In this document: in pieces, positions 6,828 through 15,308 of the stretch
Layout: the number at the start of each line of letters is the position of its first letter
Numbering within the stretch: position 1 is the first letter of the stretch
Assembly: GCA_027066695.1 (NCBI GenBank)
Contig: JAMONE010000233.1
Location: 1-23,533 of the forward strand
DNA: 23,533 nt
Source of the DNA: Micavibrio sp.
GTDB taxonomy: Bacteria; Pseudomonadota; Alphaproteobacteria; Micavibrionales; Micavibrionaceae
Direction of reading: 5' to 3'
Translations under genes and position numbers: made by a program
The notes under the pieces: model-generated
What the model saw: only the letters and a program-made list of their open reading frames with translations
Databases searched by the model: none
Told to the model about the DNA's origin: nothing

Positions 6828-7571
6828 TTAATAAATATTTTTACAAATGGGATTTTGCACTGCCTCTTGCTTGCTTAAAATGCGCGTACAGATATAGCTC
6901 TTCGTTGCATTAACTTCATTGGGGTGCATCTTGTCGCTACTGGATTTTAATATTTCCAAAAAAAGAGCATAAGCGGCCTCTTTCTCGCCTTTTGCGTTCA
7001 AAATAAACGCAGGCATATGACGCGCCCATCCAGGAATATCATCATTTTCAACATTAGATAATATATTTGCCATTTCCAAAGCCTTGTCAATATCCTTCAT
7101 CTCAAAGCGCGCAAGAAAAACGCCATGAGCCAGCCAACGCCATTTTTCACCATAGGGACGCTTACCAATATCAACCAAATAATCCAAAACAGGCGATAAG
7201 ACTTCCGGTGTTTGCACACTGCCAAAATAATAAGATGCTAAATACGGAATAAAATTTGAGACAGGATCAAGACGGTCTTGTAAGTAAAACCACTGCGCTA
7301 AAGTTTCGTAATTATAATCCTCCAAAGCAGTAACACGCCCGCCAGTATCACCTAAATTTTGAAGCATTAACGAATTTATCCGATAAGAAAAACTACTATC
7401 TCCCAACCCGTAAAGGCTAGCATATTTTTCATTTGGCGGCGGTGGCACATTTGTCCAACGTGCATCGATGTCACGAACAGAAAACCAGAATAAAATATTA
7501 AGCAGCAGCGCAAAAGCCAATAATATCTTAATTAACTTATCTTGATGAGGCACAGATATAGACATAACCAT
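6828..7571 (-). CDS. Membrane-anchored helical-repeat protein, possible pilus accessory (PilG-like position)
   Basis: A 247-residue protein with one N-terminal transmembrane segment (about residues 11-29, KLIKILLAFALLLNILFWF) and a long predicted periplasmic domain. Degenerate TPR-like helices include WRWLAHGVFLARFEMKDIDKALEMANIL and ARHMPAFILNAKGEKEAAYALFLEIL. The ATG at 7571 is chosen because AGGAGGG lies 8 bases upstream; the longer frame reaching 7808 would overlap the permease gene by over 200 bases. It starts 16 bases after the permease stop. In Myxococcus an anchored accessory protein (PilG) is encoded beside the ABC proteins PilH and PilI, and this gene holds the equivalent position. 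I cannot confirm sequence homology to PilG. Confidence 0.8.
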   Translation of the reverse strand: MVMSISVPHQDKLIKILLAFALLLNILFWFSVRDIDARWTNVPPPPNEKYASLYGLGDSSFSYRINSLMLQNLGDTGGRVTALEDYNYETLAQWFYLQDRLDPVSNFIPYLASYYFGSVQTPEVLSPVLDYLVDIGKRPYGEKWRWLAHGVFLARFEMKDIDKALEMANILSNVENDDIPGWARHMPAFILNAKGEKEAAYALFLEILKSSSDKMHPNEVNATKSYICTRILSKQEAVQNPICKNIY

Positions 7572-7579
7572 AAATGACA

Positions 7580-7586
7580 CCCTCCT
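7580..7586 (-). promoter_or_regulatory. Ribosome binding site that fixes the start at 7571
   Basis: AGGAGGG on the minus strand, 8 bases before the ATG. It excludes the longer overlapping reading frame as the normal product. Confidence 0.75.
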
Positions 7587-7587
7587 T

Positions 7588-8346
7588 CTAAAATTGTCTT
7601 CGAACAAAATCCAGCGAAGTTGCAAACAGCACAAGCAAAGAAAATACAAAGCCTTGCGCAAATATATGCCAGATGCCAATGCCGCCATCCACCCCATATA
7701 TAAGCCATGAGGTCTGCCCCATAAGATCAAGGCGCGGCGTAATAACCGAGACAAGCTGCAACGCCATAGAGTAAATGCCACTGCTTTCAACCAAATTAGA
7801 ATCAACAATGCCTAGCAATTGCCCCATCATACGTGCCAATACATAAAAGCCCAATGTTACGAGTGATGCGCTTGCAGAGCTTGAAATATACATTGCAAAA
7901 AACAGCGCAACATTAACCATGATTATATTTTCAATAATAATACTCACACTCCATAGAACATGACCACTACCGAATAAATGTGGCGCAACGCAGTAAACAG
8001 CAAGCCCAACGGCAATACCCATAACAATGGCAAGAAAAGAAAATGCCGCGCCGTAGGAAAACACAATATTTAACCTGCTAACTGGTCTTGATAAGAGAAA
8101 TTCTATATCCTTACCATCAAAAGAGCGGCGCAGAAAAAATACAACAAAAAGAACAAGGCCAAGCACTGATACAACGCGCAATCCCGCCGCAGTAAAAACC
8201 ATAACGAACTGATCTTTTTCAATAATAGCCGCGCTGCCAAGGAATATCGCCAAAGCACTACCAAGTAATATAAGCACTAGCAAAGACAAGACAAGCTTAT
8301 CCCGAAGAGCTGCTATTAATACATATTTAATCAGAGGTATCGACAT
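7588..8346 (-). CDS. ABC-2 type transporter permease (PilI-like position)
   Basis: A 252-residue integral membrane protein with about six hydrophobic segments: residues 18-40, 55-70, 95-120, 130-152, 160-175 and a final one before LDFVRRQF. The cytoplasmic stretch FFLRRSFDGKDIEFLLSRPVSR is typical of ABC-2 permeases (ERxxGTIEFLLSRPV-like). It probably pairs with the ATPase encoded at 14586-15302, although eight kilobases of pilus genes separate them. Its ATG shares one base with the secretin stop codon (TAATG), so translation is coupled to the secretin. In Myxococcus the permease PilI is required for pilus biogenesis; the same role here is inferred from context. Confidence 0.85.
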   Translation of the reverse strand: MSIPLIKYVLIAALRDKLVLSLLVLILLGSALAIFLGSAAIIEKDQFVMVFTAAGLRVVSVLGLVLFVVFFLRRSFDGKDIEFLLSRPVSRLNIVFSYGAAFSFLAIVMGIAVGLAVYCVAPHLFGSGHVLWSVSIIIENIIMVNVALFFAMYISSSASASLVTLGFYVLARMMGQLLGIVDSNLVESSGIYSMALQLVSVITPRLDLMGQTSWLIYGVDGGIGIWHIFAQGFVFSLLVLFATSLDFVRRQF

Positions 8347-10172
8347 TATAAATCAAGAGGTCTTCTGTCACCAGAAAACATTTTGTACAAATCACGATCC
8401 GTATCATGAATAGTTTCATCTGGAGATTCTATGATTGTTGCTTTCAGGAAAATAACAAGCTCGGTCTTGGAAATAAGGTCATCTTGTGAGCGGAAAGCTG
8501 CGCCAAGCAAGGGAATTTCACTTAAAATAGGAACGCCCTCTTGTGTATTAATAACCCGATCTTGCAACAATCCACCCATAACAATGGCTTGGCCAGAGTT
8601 AACCTTAACAACTGTATCAATTTCTTGCACATTAACCTCTGGTATATCAGAGAAGATGCCCGTATCTCCTGCAACAAAGGCAATTCCTGGATCAGGCTTT
8701 GTGCCAGTAATTCGGGTAATCGTCGGACGCAAGAACATTGAGATGGTTCTATCATCCAAATTTATTGATGGCTGCACATTAATCAGCACACCCTCAGGAA
8801 CAGTATTAATATTAGTTTCGATTTCCACGGTAACATCACCAGTATCATCATCAACCTGCCTGTTTAAATCTATCTCGAACCAAACTTTATTAGTCGCAAC
8901 GTTCAAAACAGCCGATTGATTATTAAGAACAGTCAAGCGCGGACTAGCCAAAGCTCTTACAGTTCCAAAGCCAGCAATAGCTTCAATAAAAACAGCAACA
9001 TCACTGCCTAAATACCCAAGACCCAAGTTAGAAACCGTCGCAATCGAGCCACCCGGAGTTGTAATAGCCCCAATCACAGCATCTGTTCCCTCAACAAAGC
9101 GTGCAACGCCTTCTGTTGTAAGGGCTTGCCACTCTATACCGTTAACATATTCATCAAACAAGCTTACCTCAAAGATTTTTGCCTCGACAAGAACCTGTGA
9201 TGTAACCGAGCGACGCAAGATATGCAAATACGCCTCAACGGCTTTATGCCCTTGCTCGGAAGCATAAACATTAATCAATCCTGCTTGCTTATTTATAGTA
9301 TAGCTAGACGAGGAAGCATTGCTCTCATCCTCGATATTAATATCGGTATCAACGGGAAGAGATTCAACATTCAACACCACTTCGGGAGGTTTTACCTGCA
9401 CACCACCATCACCATTATTTTGCGGAGAAATAGCCACAATATCAGGATTTTGCGCCGTAGCTGTAATTTTAGGATCACGTTGTGTTTTCAATCCACCTGT
9501 TGTCGTCCCTGTTAGGATTTGTTCCAAATTAAGCTCTAACTCCCCCCAGAAGTCAGACGTACTCTCTGATGCGGAAGAAAAAGACGAACCTGTATCCGCG
9601 CCATCACCTGAAACAACAGATACACTTGTGTTGACCGAGCTATCATTTGAGCGGATAAAACTAAGATAGCTTATTTTATATGTTTTGTTGTAAGGAGTAT
9701 CCACCTCAACGCGGAGGAAACCATCTTCGAATTTATAGCGAAGCCCTGCCATTTTAGAAATACGCTCTATCACAACATCAAACGGTTTATTACGTGCGGT
9801 AAAAATAATTGACCCACGAATAGAAGGATCTAATTCAAGATCATAGCCGACCTGCTCGGCCAACTCATACAAAACATCCCTTAACGGCACTGTTTGATTA
9901 ATAGAAAGGGAAACTAGCGGCACTGATTTGATATTTTTAGCTGAAAGAGCAACATATGGCTGTAGATCGGGAATAGATGATAACGAAGCTTTGCTCTCAC
10001 CTTTGTTTTCAATTGTAGGAGCTCTCTCGGACATACCATCTCTGAAGTCTTGAAACTCCATATTAGCAGCGCGATCTGTCTTTGTGTAATTAGCCGCCAA
10101 ATCACATGACGAAATAATCATAACACTACATATTACAAACGAAAATTTTATAAATCGACTAAAGGGCAACAT
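8346..10172 (-). CDS. mshL: MshL-like type IV pilus secretin lipoprotein
   Basis: The outer-membrane pore through which the pilus passes. The 608 residues start with a lipoprotein signal ending in the lipobox ISSC (Cys23), then a variable linker. A secretin N-domain around residues 93-160 includes PLRDVLYELAEQVGYDLELD. A Ser/Asp-rich insertion lies around 175-215. The C-terminal secretin domain includes ALASPRLTVLNNQSAVLNV and VVKVNSGQAIVMGGLLQDR, plus PILSEIPLLGAAFR and ELVIFLKATII. The architecture and N-domain match the MshL (MSHA pilus) type rather than PilQ, as there is no AMIN domain. It is separated from pilU by 159 bases, the longest gap inside the locus, and may have its own promoter. 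Confidence 0.92.
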   Translation of the reverse strand: MLPFSRFIKFSFVICSVMIISSCDLAANYTKTDRAANMEFQDFRDGMSERAPTIENKGESKASLSSIPDLQPYVALSAKNIKSVPLVSLSINQTVPLRDVLYELAEQVGYDLELDPSIRGSIIFTARNKPFDVVIERISKMAGLRYKFEDGFLRVEVDTPYNKTYKISYLSFIRSNDSSVNTSVSVVSGDGADTGSSFSSASESTSDFWGELELNLEQILTGTTTGGLKTQRDPKITATAQNPDIVAISPQNNGDGGVQVKPPEVVLNVESLPVDTDINIEDESNASSSSYTINKQAGLINVYASEQGHKAVEAYLHILRRSVTSQVLVEAKIFEVSLFDEYVNGIEWQALTTEGVARFVEGTDAVIGAITTPGGSIATVSNLGLGYLGSDVAVFIEAIAGFGTVRALASPRLTVLNNQSAVLNVATNKVWFEIDLNRQVDDDTGDVTVEIETNINTVPEGVLINVQPSINLDDRTISMFLRPTITRITGTKPDPGIAFVAGDTGIFSDIPEVNVQEIDTVVKVNSGQAIVMGGLLQDRVINTQEGVPILSEIPLLGAAFRSQDDLISKTELVIFLKATIIESPDETIHDTDRDLYKMFSGDRRPLDL

Positions 10173-10235
10173 GATTTAAGACTACTCCAAATTTTAAATA
10201 AAAAACAAAAGGAAGAATCGACAAGAAAATGTCAA

Positions 10236-10259
10236 AGAATGATTCTACTAGCCATTATA
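10236..10259 (-). promoter_or_regulatory. Candidate promoter and dyad upstream of the secretin gene
   Basis: A perfect TATAAT (10254-10259, minus strand) is followed around the predicted start point by an 11-base palindrome AGAAT-G-ATTCT (10236-10246). No good -35 is visible at 17 bases. The placement, in the widest gap of the operon, makes an internal promoter with an operator possible but unproven. Confidence 0.3.
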
Positions 10260-10331
10260 AGAACATAAATATACGAAAGCTATAATTTCTTTATCAAAAA
10301 AACCAAATAAGAACTGTGTATAAACCTAAAT

Positions 10332-11477
10332 TTAATCTGTAAGTGAAATTTTAGAAGTGTCAACACCAACAAAAGAGTTGCGTCCTCCACGTTCACGAGA
10401 GCTTGTAATTAGCTTGGCTTGTTGAACTTTTATCTTCATATCAGAAGGTCTATCAGAATTACTAATAGCACTATCTTCAGAAATCAGCCCACTAACAAAT
10501 AAATTCATCAATGATTGATCAAATGTAGACATTCCAATTGAGTTATTTTGCTCCATAACACTGTGTATTTTACCAATTTCACCCTTCACAATCAAATCAC
10601 GGACAAGCCCCTGATTAATCATAACTTCAATGGCGGGAACTAGCCCACCCTTTATACTTGGTAGCAATCTTTGAGATATAATACCTTTTAAATTCATAGA
10701 TAAATTAAGACGAATTTGATTATGAGAATCTTCAGGAAATAAATTAACTATGCGCTCAATTGCTTGGTAAGAGTTATTTGTATGAATAGTAGCCAAACAT
10801 AAATGCCCCGTCTCAGCAATAGCCAAAGCCTGCTCCATAACCTCTCTATCACGAATTTCACCAACAAGAATAACATCAGGGCGTTGACGCAACGAATTTT
10901 TCATCGCCGTGGCAAAGCTTTCAGTATCAACGCCAATCTCACGCTGAGTTACAACGCACCCCTTATGCTCATGGAAAAACTCAATAGGATCTTCAATCGT
11001 AATAATATGGCCAGAGCTATTTTGATTCCTCTTATCAATCATCGCCGCCAAAGTAGTAGATTTACCCGACCCAGTCATACCCGTAACAAGGATAAGACCG
11101 CGCTTTTCCATGGCCATACTTCCGAGAATATCAGGCAATTTCAAAGCATCAAAACTAGGTATCTCGGAAACAATGCGCCTTATAACAAGTGCAGGAAACT
11201 GTCTTTGGCGCAAAACATTAACACGAAATCTACCATGCTCAGCCATATCAAGGGCAGTATTAAGTTCCATATGAGTATCAAAATCACGACGCTGACGCGC
11301 AGTTAACATAGAGTTTAATATATCATTGATATCATCGGGCGTAAGATTTTTACCCGACAAACTGATAAGATCGTTATCCCCACGCAACGTTGGCGGAAAC
11401 CCTACAGTTAGATAGAGATCACTCGCTTCATGCTCATTCATAGCACTAAGATATGTTAAAATTAGTGGTGCGTTCAA
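10332..11477 (-). CDS. pilU: PilU-type pilus retraction ATPase
   Basis: Hexameric cytoplasmic ATPase that assists PilT in pulling back pili. Visible motifs are Walker A GMTGSGKST (residues 133-141), the Asp box ITIEDPIEF (159-167), the PilU hallmark RPDVILVGEIRDREVMEQALAIAETGHLCLA (about 199-229, Walker B inside) and the His box ATIHTNN. The start is TTG at 11477, which overlaps the pilT stop (TTGA). AAGGG lies 8 bases upstream, and the N-terminal helix before ASDLYLTVG then has the family length; the next ATG would delete 12 residues of it. The last 50 residues are divergent and polar (SSRERGGRNSFVGVDTS). Confidence 0.93.
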   Translation of the reverse strand: MNAPLILTYLSAMNEHEASDLYLTVGFPPTLRGDNDLISLSGKNLTPDDINDILNSMLTARQRRDFDTHMELNTALDMAEHGRFRVNVLRQRQFPALVIRRIVSEIPSFDALKLPDILGSMAMEKRGLILVTGMTGSGKSTTLAAMIDKRNQNSSGHIITIEDPIEFFHEHKGCVVTQREIGVDTESFATAMKNSLRQRPDVILVGEIRDREVMEQALAIAETGHLCLATIHTNNSYQAIERIVNLFPEDSHNQIRLNLSMNLKGIISQRLLPSIKGGLVPAIEVMINQGLVRDLIVKGEIGKIHSVMEQNNSIGMSTFDQSLMNLFVSGLISEDSAISNSDRPSDMKIKVQQAKLITSSRERGGRNSFVGVDTSKISLTD

Positions 11478-12652
11478 AATGAATACCCTTCGCCATCTTT
11501 TTTAGGTTTAGAAACCTTGCTACTACCATCGCCCATATTTATATCATAAGCATCCTCTTCCGAAGGCATTCTACCGCCGCCCAAAGATGTATCTGCATAA
11601 TCCTCATCTCTATCTTCAGATTCATCCGATGTTTTCATTACCGCGCGACGTGCTTCATCTTTATCTATTAAGCCAGCTTCGAGAAGATCTTTTATATTAT
11701 CTTCCATCGTAATCATGCCATAGCGCGAACCTGTTTGCATCATAGAATACATCTGCGGCACTTGGTTTTCACGAATAAGATTACGAACCGCGTTTGTTCC
11801 AACCAATATCTCGAAAGCACCAATACGCCCGCCGCCTTCTTTTTTAAGTAATGTTTGCGCAATAACGCCTTGAATAGAGCTGGAAAGCATCGCGCGAACC
11901 ATCTCTTTATCACCACTAGGGAATACATCAATAATACGATCAATTGTTTTAGATGCAGAGTTAGAGTGCAATGTTCCAAAAACAAGGTGCCCAGTTTCCG
12001 CCGCCGTAAGTGCAAGCGAAATTGTTTCATGATCTCGCATCTCACCAACAAGAATGACATCAGGATCTTCACGAAGAGCACTTTTCAAAGCGCGCGCAAA
12101 GCTTTTCGTATCTTGACCAACCTCACGATGATTAATAAGTGATTTTTTTGAATTGTGAAAAAACTCAACGGGATCTTCAATCGTTAAAACATGCTTACCT
12201 TGAGTTAAATTAATATAATTAATCATCGAAGCAAGCGTAGTTGACTTACCACTACCCGTTGGCCCTGTCACAAGGACAAGCCCCTTCTCCAATTCTGCAA
12301 AACGGCGCATAACTGGCGGAAGCCCAAGCTCTTCCATCGTTGGAATAACAGTGGGAATAGTTCTAAACACTGCCGCTGCGCCAAGTCGCGTTGTAAATCC
12401 GTTCACACGAAAACGCGCCTTTTCACCCAAAGCTATGGCAAAATCAAGCTCCATATTATTCTCATATTCAGATCGCTGCTCCTCGGTCATCACAGAATAA
12501 AGCATTGTTCTTATATCATCACTATCAAGAGCGTCCGCTTTCACACGCTTCATTTTACCATTAACCCGTATAATGGGTGGATTACCTGAACTTAAGTGCA
12601 GATCAGATGCGTCATTTTGCATTGTAAAAGCAAGAAGTTGCGTCAAGTCCAA
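11474..12652 (-). CDS. pilT: PilT-type pilus retraction ATPase with acidic tail
   Basis: Main retraction motor of type IV pili. Walker A GPTGSGKST (residues 130-138), Asp box TIEDPVEFF (157-165), Walker B DPDVILVGEMRD (196-207), His box ETGHLVFGTLHSN (219-231), and the retraction signature AVRNLIREN (288-296, usually AIRNLIRE) are all present. The start is TTG at 12652 with GGGAG 7 bases upstream, giving the normal N-terminus MDLTQLLAFTMQNDASDLHL. It is about 45 residues longer than typical PilT because of an Asp/Glu/Ser/Gly-rich tail after residue 342. It follows the peptidase gene after 107 bases and is coupled to pilU by overlap. Confidence 0.95.
   Translation of the reverse strand: MDLTQLLAFTMQNDASDLHLSSGNPPIIRVNGKMKRVKADALDSDDIRTMLYSVMTEEQRSEYENNMELDFAIALGEKARFRVNGFTTRLGAAAVFRTIPTVIPTMEELGLPPVMRRFAELEKGLVLVTGPTGSGKSTTLASMINYINLTQGKHVLTIEDPVEFFHNSKKSLINHREVGQDTKSFARALKSALREDPDVILVGEMRDHETISLALTAAETGHLVFGTLHSNSASKTIDRIIDVFPSGDKEMVRAMLSSSIQGVIAQTLLKKEGGGRIGAFEILVGTNAVRNLIRENQVPQMYSMMQTGSRYGMITMEDNIKDLLEAGLIDKDEARRAVMKTSDESEDRDEDYADTSLGGGRMPSEEDAYDINMGDGSSKVSKPKKDGEGYSF
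11486..11490 (-). promoter_or_regulatory. Ribosome binding site supporting TTG start of pilU
   Basis: AAGGG on the minus strand inside the 3' end of pilT, 8 bases from the TTG at 11477. Confidence 0.6.
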
Positions 12653-12659
12653 AGCTATG

Positions 12660-12664
12660 CTCCC
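12660..12664 (-). promoter_or_regulatory. Ribosome binding site supporting TTG start of pilT
   Basis: GGGAG on the minus strand, 7 bases from the TTG at 12652. No ATG in a sensible position competes with it. Confidence 0.65.
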
Positions 12665-12759
12665 TTTTGTAAATTAAGTGTGACTAATAAGTTTTACCGA
12701 AATAAGATGAACAGGAAGTAAATATCCTCGCTCCATCATACATATATTCTACTTTATTT

Positions 12760-13521
12760 TCATGCAAAAAAAGTACCTTTAAATAATAATAACAGATAAA
12801 GTGCCATAATAAGAGCAGGGCCGAAGGGGAAAACCTCTTTTTTTGTGATTATTCGCCAGCAAAGCGCAAATAAAATTGCCAGCACTCCCGATATAATAAA
12901 GAAATAAGACAGCATTGCCGCGCCAAGCCATAAGCCAGCGACACCAAAAAACTTCACATCACCAAAGCCAAGTGCATCTTTTTTCAAAATCTTTGTAAAT
13001 AAAATGCCCAGCATCCATGTTACAAATGCAAAAATAAATGCCCCGCCGACATGATCTAAAAAATAATTGCCAAACAATCTTTCGCTATAAATAGCATTAT
13101 ATAATAAACGCGCCGCGCCAATAACAAACAATATAAAAGTAAGCTGGTTGGGCAGTATCATATGCTCAATATCAATTAGAAATAATGAGATCAAAATCGG
13201 CACGGCGGCTATGATAAAAAATGTTTCCGCGCTAAAGCCAAAAATAAAATAAGCCCCTAAACACAAAGCAACACTTATTAGCTCGATAATTGGGTATTTA
13301 CATGAAATCTGGCATGAGCAATGCCTGCATTTACCTTTAAATAAGCACCACGAAACAACAGGAATTAAATCAACAACGCCTAACGTCGCCTTACATGAGA
13401 GGCAAGAGGAACGCTCCGCGCCCCATGAGATTTTTCTTGGCACACGATGGATAAGCGCAGTTGAAAAGCTTCCCAACACCAAGCCTAAAATGATAATAAT
13501 AAAAAGCTCAATAACATACAT
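12760..13521 (-). CDS. pilD: Prepilin leader peptidase / N-methyltransferase
   Basis: Inner-membrane aspartic protease that cleaves and N-methylates prepilins. It has about eight hydrophobic segments. The N-terminal methyltransferase part carries GLVLGSFSTALIHRVP and two zinc-type CxxC pairs (SSCLSCK and GKCRHC) around DLIPVVSWCLFKGKC. Protease aspartates lie in LIDIEHMILPN and in GFGDVKFFG, followed by VFPFGPALIMA. The ATG at 13521 gives 253 residues; a TTG at 13530 would add three and sits four bases after an AGG, so either may be used. The gene begins 14 bases after the TPR gene stop. It should process the prepilin at the end of the locus. Confidence 0.93.
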   Translation of the reverse strand: MYVIELFIIIILGLVLGSFSTALIHRVPRKISWGAERSSCLSCKATLGVVDLIPVVSWCLFKGKCRHCSCQISCKYPIIELISVALCLGAYFIFGFSAETFFIIAAVPILISLFLIDIEHMILPNQLTFILFVIGAARLLYNAIYSERLFGNYFLDHVGGAFIFAFVTWMLGILFTKILKKDALGFGDVKFFGVAGLWLGAAMLSYFFIISGVLAILFALCWRIITKKEVFPFGPALIMALYLLLLFKGTFFA

Positions 13522-13535
13522 ATCAGACAAAAAGC

Positions 13536-14486
13536 CTAGCGAATCTGTGCCAGCCTCTCATAAACGACATCACGAGGAATTGATCGTCCTGCGCCATGAA
13601 TAGTATCAATCTCTAAAGCTTGTTCATAATAAGACGCAGCTTTTTTTGTATCGCCTGATCTATCAGAAATAACGGCCATATTAAAGATATGATTGGCATT
13701 ATCAGGGTCCATGCTTGCCGCCATTCCTAAATAGCTCAAAGCAGTGCGCGCATCCCCCGATTTAGCGTAAGCAACGGCAATTTGCGCAGTTAAGCCGATA
13801 TTATTTTTATTCGCATCATATAGATTTAACAAGCGTCTAAGCGCAATCGCAGGATATCGCGTTCCCAAAAGCCCCAACATATTAACCTTAATATCAATAT
13901 TATCAGGCTCTATCTCGGATAGCTCCTCATATGTTTTCATCGCATCGTCAAAGCGCGTAAGTTTTTGAAGCGCCACCGCGCGCCCCATCAATATACGCGG
14001 GTCTTTTTTATTAACCTCATAAAGAGCATCAAACATCAATAATGCAGAATCAAAACGCCCCAAAGCCATCGCCCGCTCTGCCGAAACAAGGCGCGCATCC
14101 TTATGATCGGCTTCATGAGTTTTCCTTACAATCACATATTTTGACGCTGGCTGAGTGGATGGGTCAAGAAGTATTGGCCCTTCGCGTGCCATCTCGCCTT
14201 GAGGAACAATGTCATTAGCGTCAAAGAAGCTACCTTCACTTATATCCACATTTGCATCAGAAGAAGAAACTTCACCGTCATCGCCCTCCTCCTCCAAGAG
14301 GATTTTTGCATCAATATCAGCATCGAAAGTATTAAGCTCTCCGACATCAGGGATTGGCACACTGCCCCCATCAGCATCAATAACTAACGGAGCTGCATCT
14401 TGTTGTGCCATTGCATATGATGGAAAAAGCACCAAAGACAAGGATATAACAACAAACAAATAACGAGAATATAACAACACAGGCAT
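13536..14486 (-). CDS. Secreted TPR-repeat protein of the pilus locus
   Basis: A 316-residue protein with a Sec signal peptide (hydrophobic core RYLFVVISLSLVLFPSYA, cleavage likely after AMA). An acidic low-complexity stretch follows to about residue 105 (LLEEEGDDGEVSSSDANVD), then at least four TPR units: SAERAMALGRFDSALLMFD, ILMGRAVALQKLTRFDDAM, AQIAVAYAKSGDARTALSYL and NMAVISDRSGDTKKAASYY. TPR proteins (PilF, Tgl, MshN) serve as secretin pilotins or assembly factors in pilus systems; this one has no lipobox, so it is more MshN-like in general type. Its exact role cannot be read from sequence. Confidence 0.85.
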   Translation of the reverse strand: MPVLLYSRYLFVVISLSLVLFPSYAMAQQDAAPLVIDADGGSVPIPDVGELNTFDADIDAKILLEEEGDDGEVSSSDANVDISEGSFFDANDIVPQGEMAREGPILLDPSTQPASKYVIVRKTHEADHKDARLVSAERAMALGRFDSALLMFDALYEVNKKDPRILMGRAVALQKLTRFDDAMKTYEELSEIEPDNIDIKVNMLGLLGTRYPAIALRRLLNLYDANKNNIGLTAQIAVAYAKSGDARTALSYLGMAASMDPDNANHIFNMAVISDRSGDTKKAASYYEQALEIDTIHGAGRSIPRDVVYERLAQIR

Positions 14487-14585
14487 ATAAAAATCTTTCA
14501 GTAAAAGGCATGGACATGCGAAAGAATAAGCGGCGAATCAATAACGCCAAAGAACACATGAAAAATGTTATCACACAATATTTGC

Positions 14586-15302
14586 TTATTCAATGAAATC
14601 TAAAAAAGCTTGCTCAAGGTTATCTACATTTACTTTATTTTTTAAATCCTGAGGTGATCCAACATACATAATACGTGCATTATGCAGCACAGCAACGCGA
14701 TCACATATTTCATCCATATCAGCCAATATATGCGAGCTTAAGAAGATGGTGCGATCCTCATGCTTCATATCATTAATCATTTTCTTAACCATAGAGCGCG
14801 CAAATGGGTCAAGCCCACTCATCGGTTCATCCAAGATAAAAAGTGAACAGCCAGTAAGCATCGTACTCATCAACCCTAGTTTTTGGCGCATACCCTTGGA
14901 ATAAGTATTCATGCGATGATATAACACATCACTATCCAAAGCCAAGCTACGCGCCGTTTTTATCATTTCATTTTCATCAAATTTCCTGCCATAAAGCTGT
15001 AAAGAAAAGCGCAGAAACTCCATTCCGCTTAGAAACCATGGTGGCTCAAACTTTTCTGGCAAATATGATAATTTCGCCTTACTTGCCTTGCTTGCTTTAT
15101 CGCGCCCAAAAATAGAAATAGAGCCGCTATCTTGCTCTCTTAAGCCTAAAATAGTTTTGATTATAGTTGTTTTGCCCGCTCCATTAAGCCCCATAAGACC
15201 AAAAATCTCACCCGACTTAACCTCAAGATTAACATCTTTAATGACGTTCTTCCCTGAATATTCAATGGAAAGATTTTCAATAACAAGTGGAGAGTTGCTC
15301 AT
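14586..15302 (-). CDS. ABC transporter ATP-binding protein (PilH-like position)
   Basis: A 238-residue ABC ATPase. Walker A is GLNGAGKTT (38-46) and the signature is YSKGM (134-138). Walker B LFILDEP (154-160) is followed by the D-loop SGLDP, and the switch histidine is in LSSHIL. The Q-loop has glutamate in YLPEKF, as in ABC-2 export ATPases. It is encoded 6 bases after the periplasmic PilP-position protein and before the TPR gene, inside the pilus operon. The only permease in the locus is at 7588-8346. In Myxococcus xanthus the ABC pair PilH/PilI is needed for pilus biogenesis; this gene fits that role by type and context. Confidence 0.92.
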   Translation of the reverse strand: MSNSPLVIENLSIEYSGKNVIKDVNLEVKSGEIFGLMGLNGAGKTTIIKTILGLREQDSGSISIFGRDKASKASKAKLSYLPEKFEPPWFLSGMEFLRFSLQLYGRKFDENEMIKTARSLALDSDVLYHRMNTYSKGMRQKLGLMSTMLTGCSLFILDEPMSGLDPFARSMVKKMINDMKHEDRTIFLSSHILADMDEICDRVAVLHNARIMYVGSPQDLKNKVNVDNLEQAFLDFIE

Positions 15303-15308
15303 AAGTAA

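Noticed and set aside
6828..7808. Longer 326-codon reading of the anchored helical-repeat gene
   Set aside because: It would overlap the permease gene by over 200 bases; a strong AGGAGGG places the start at 7571, and the extra N-terminus is basic, leucine/arginine-rich out-of-frame sequence.
8431..8919. 162-codon open frame opposite the secretin gene
   Set aside because: It is Ser/Thr/Ile-rich shadow translation of a conserved secretin domain and has no ribosome site or neighbour support.
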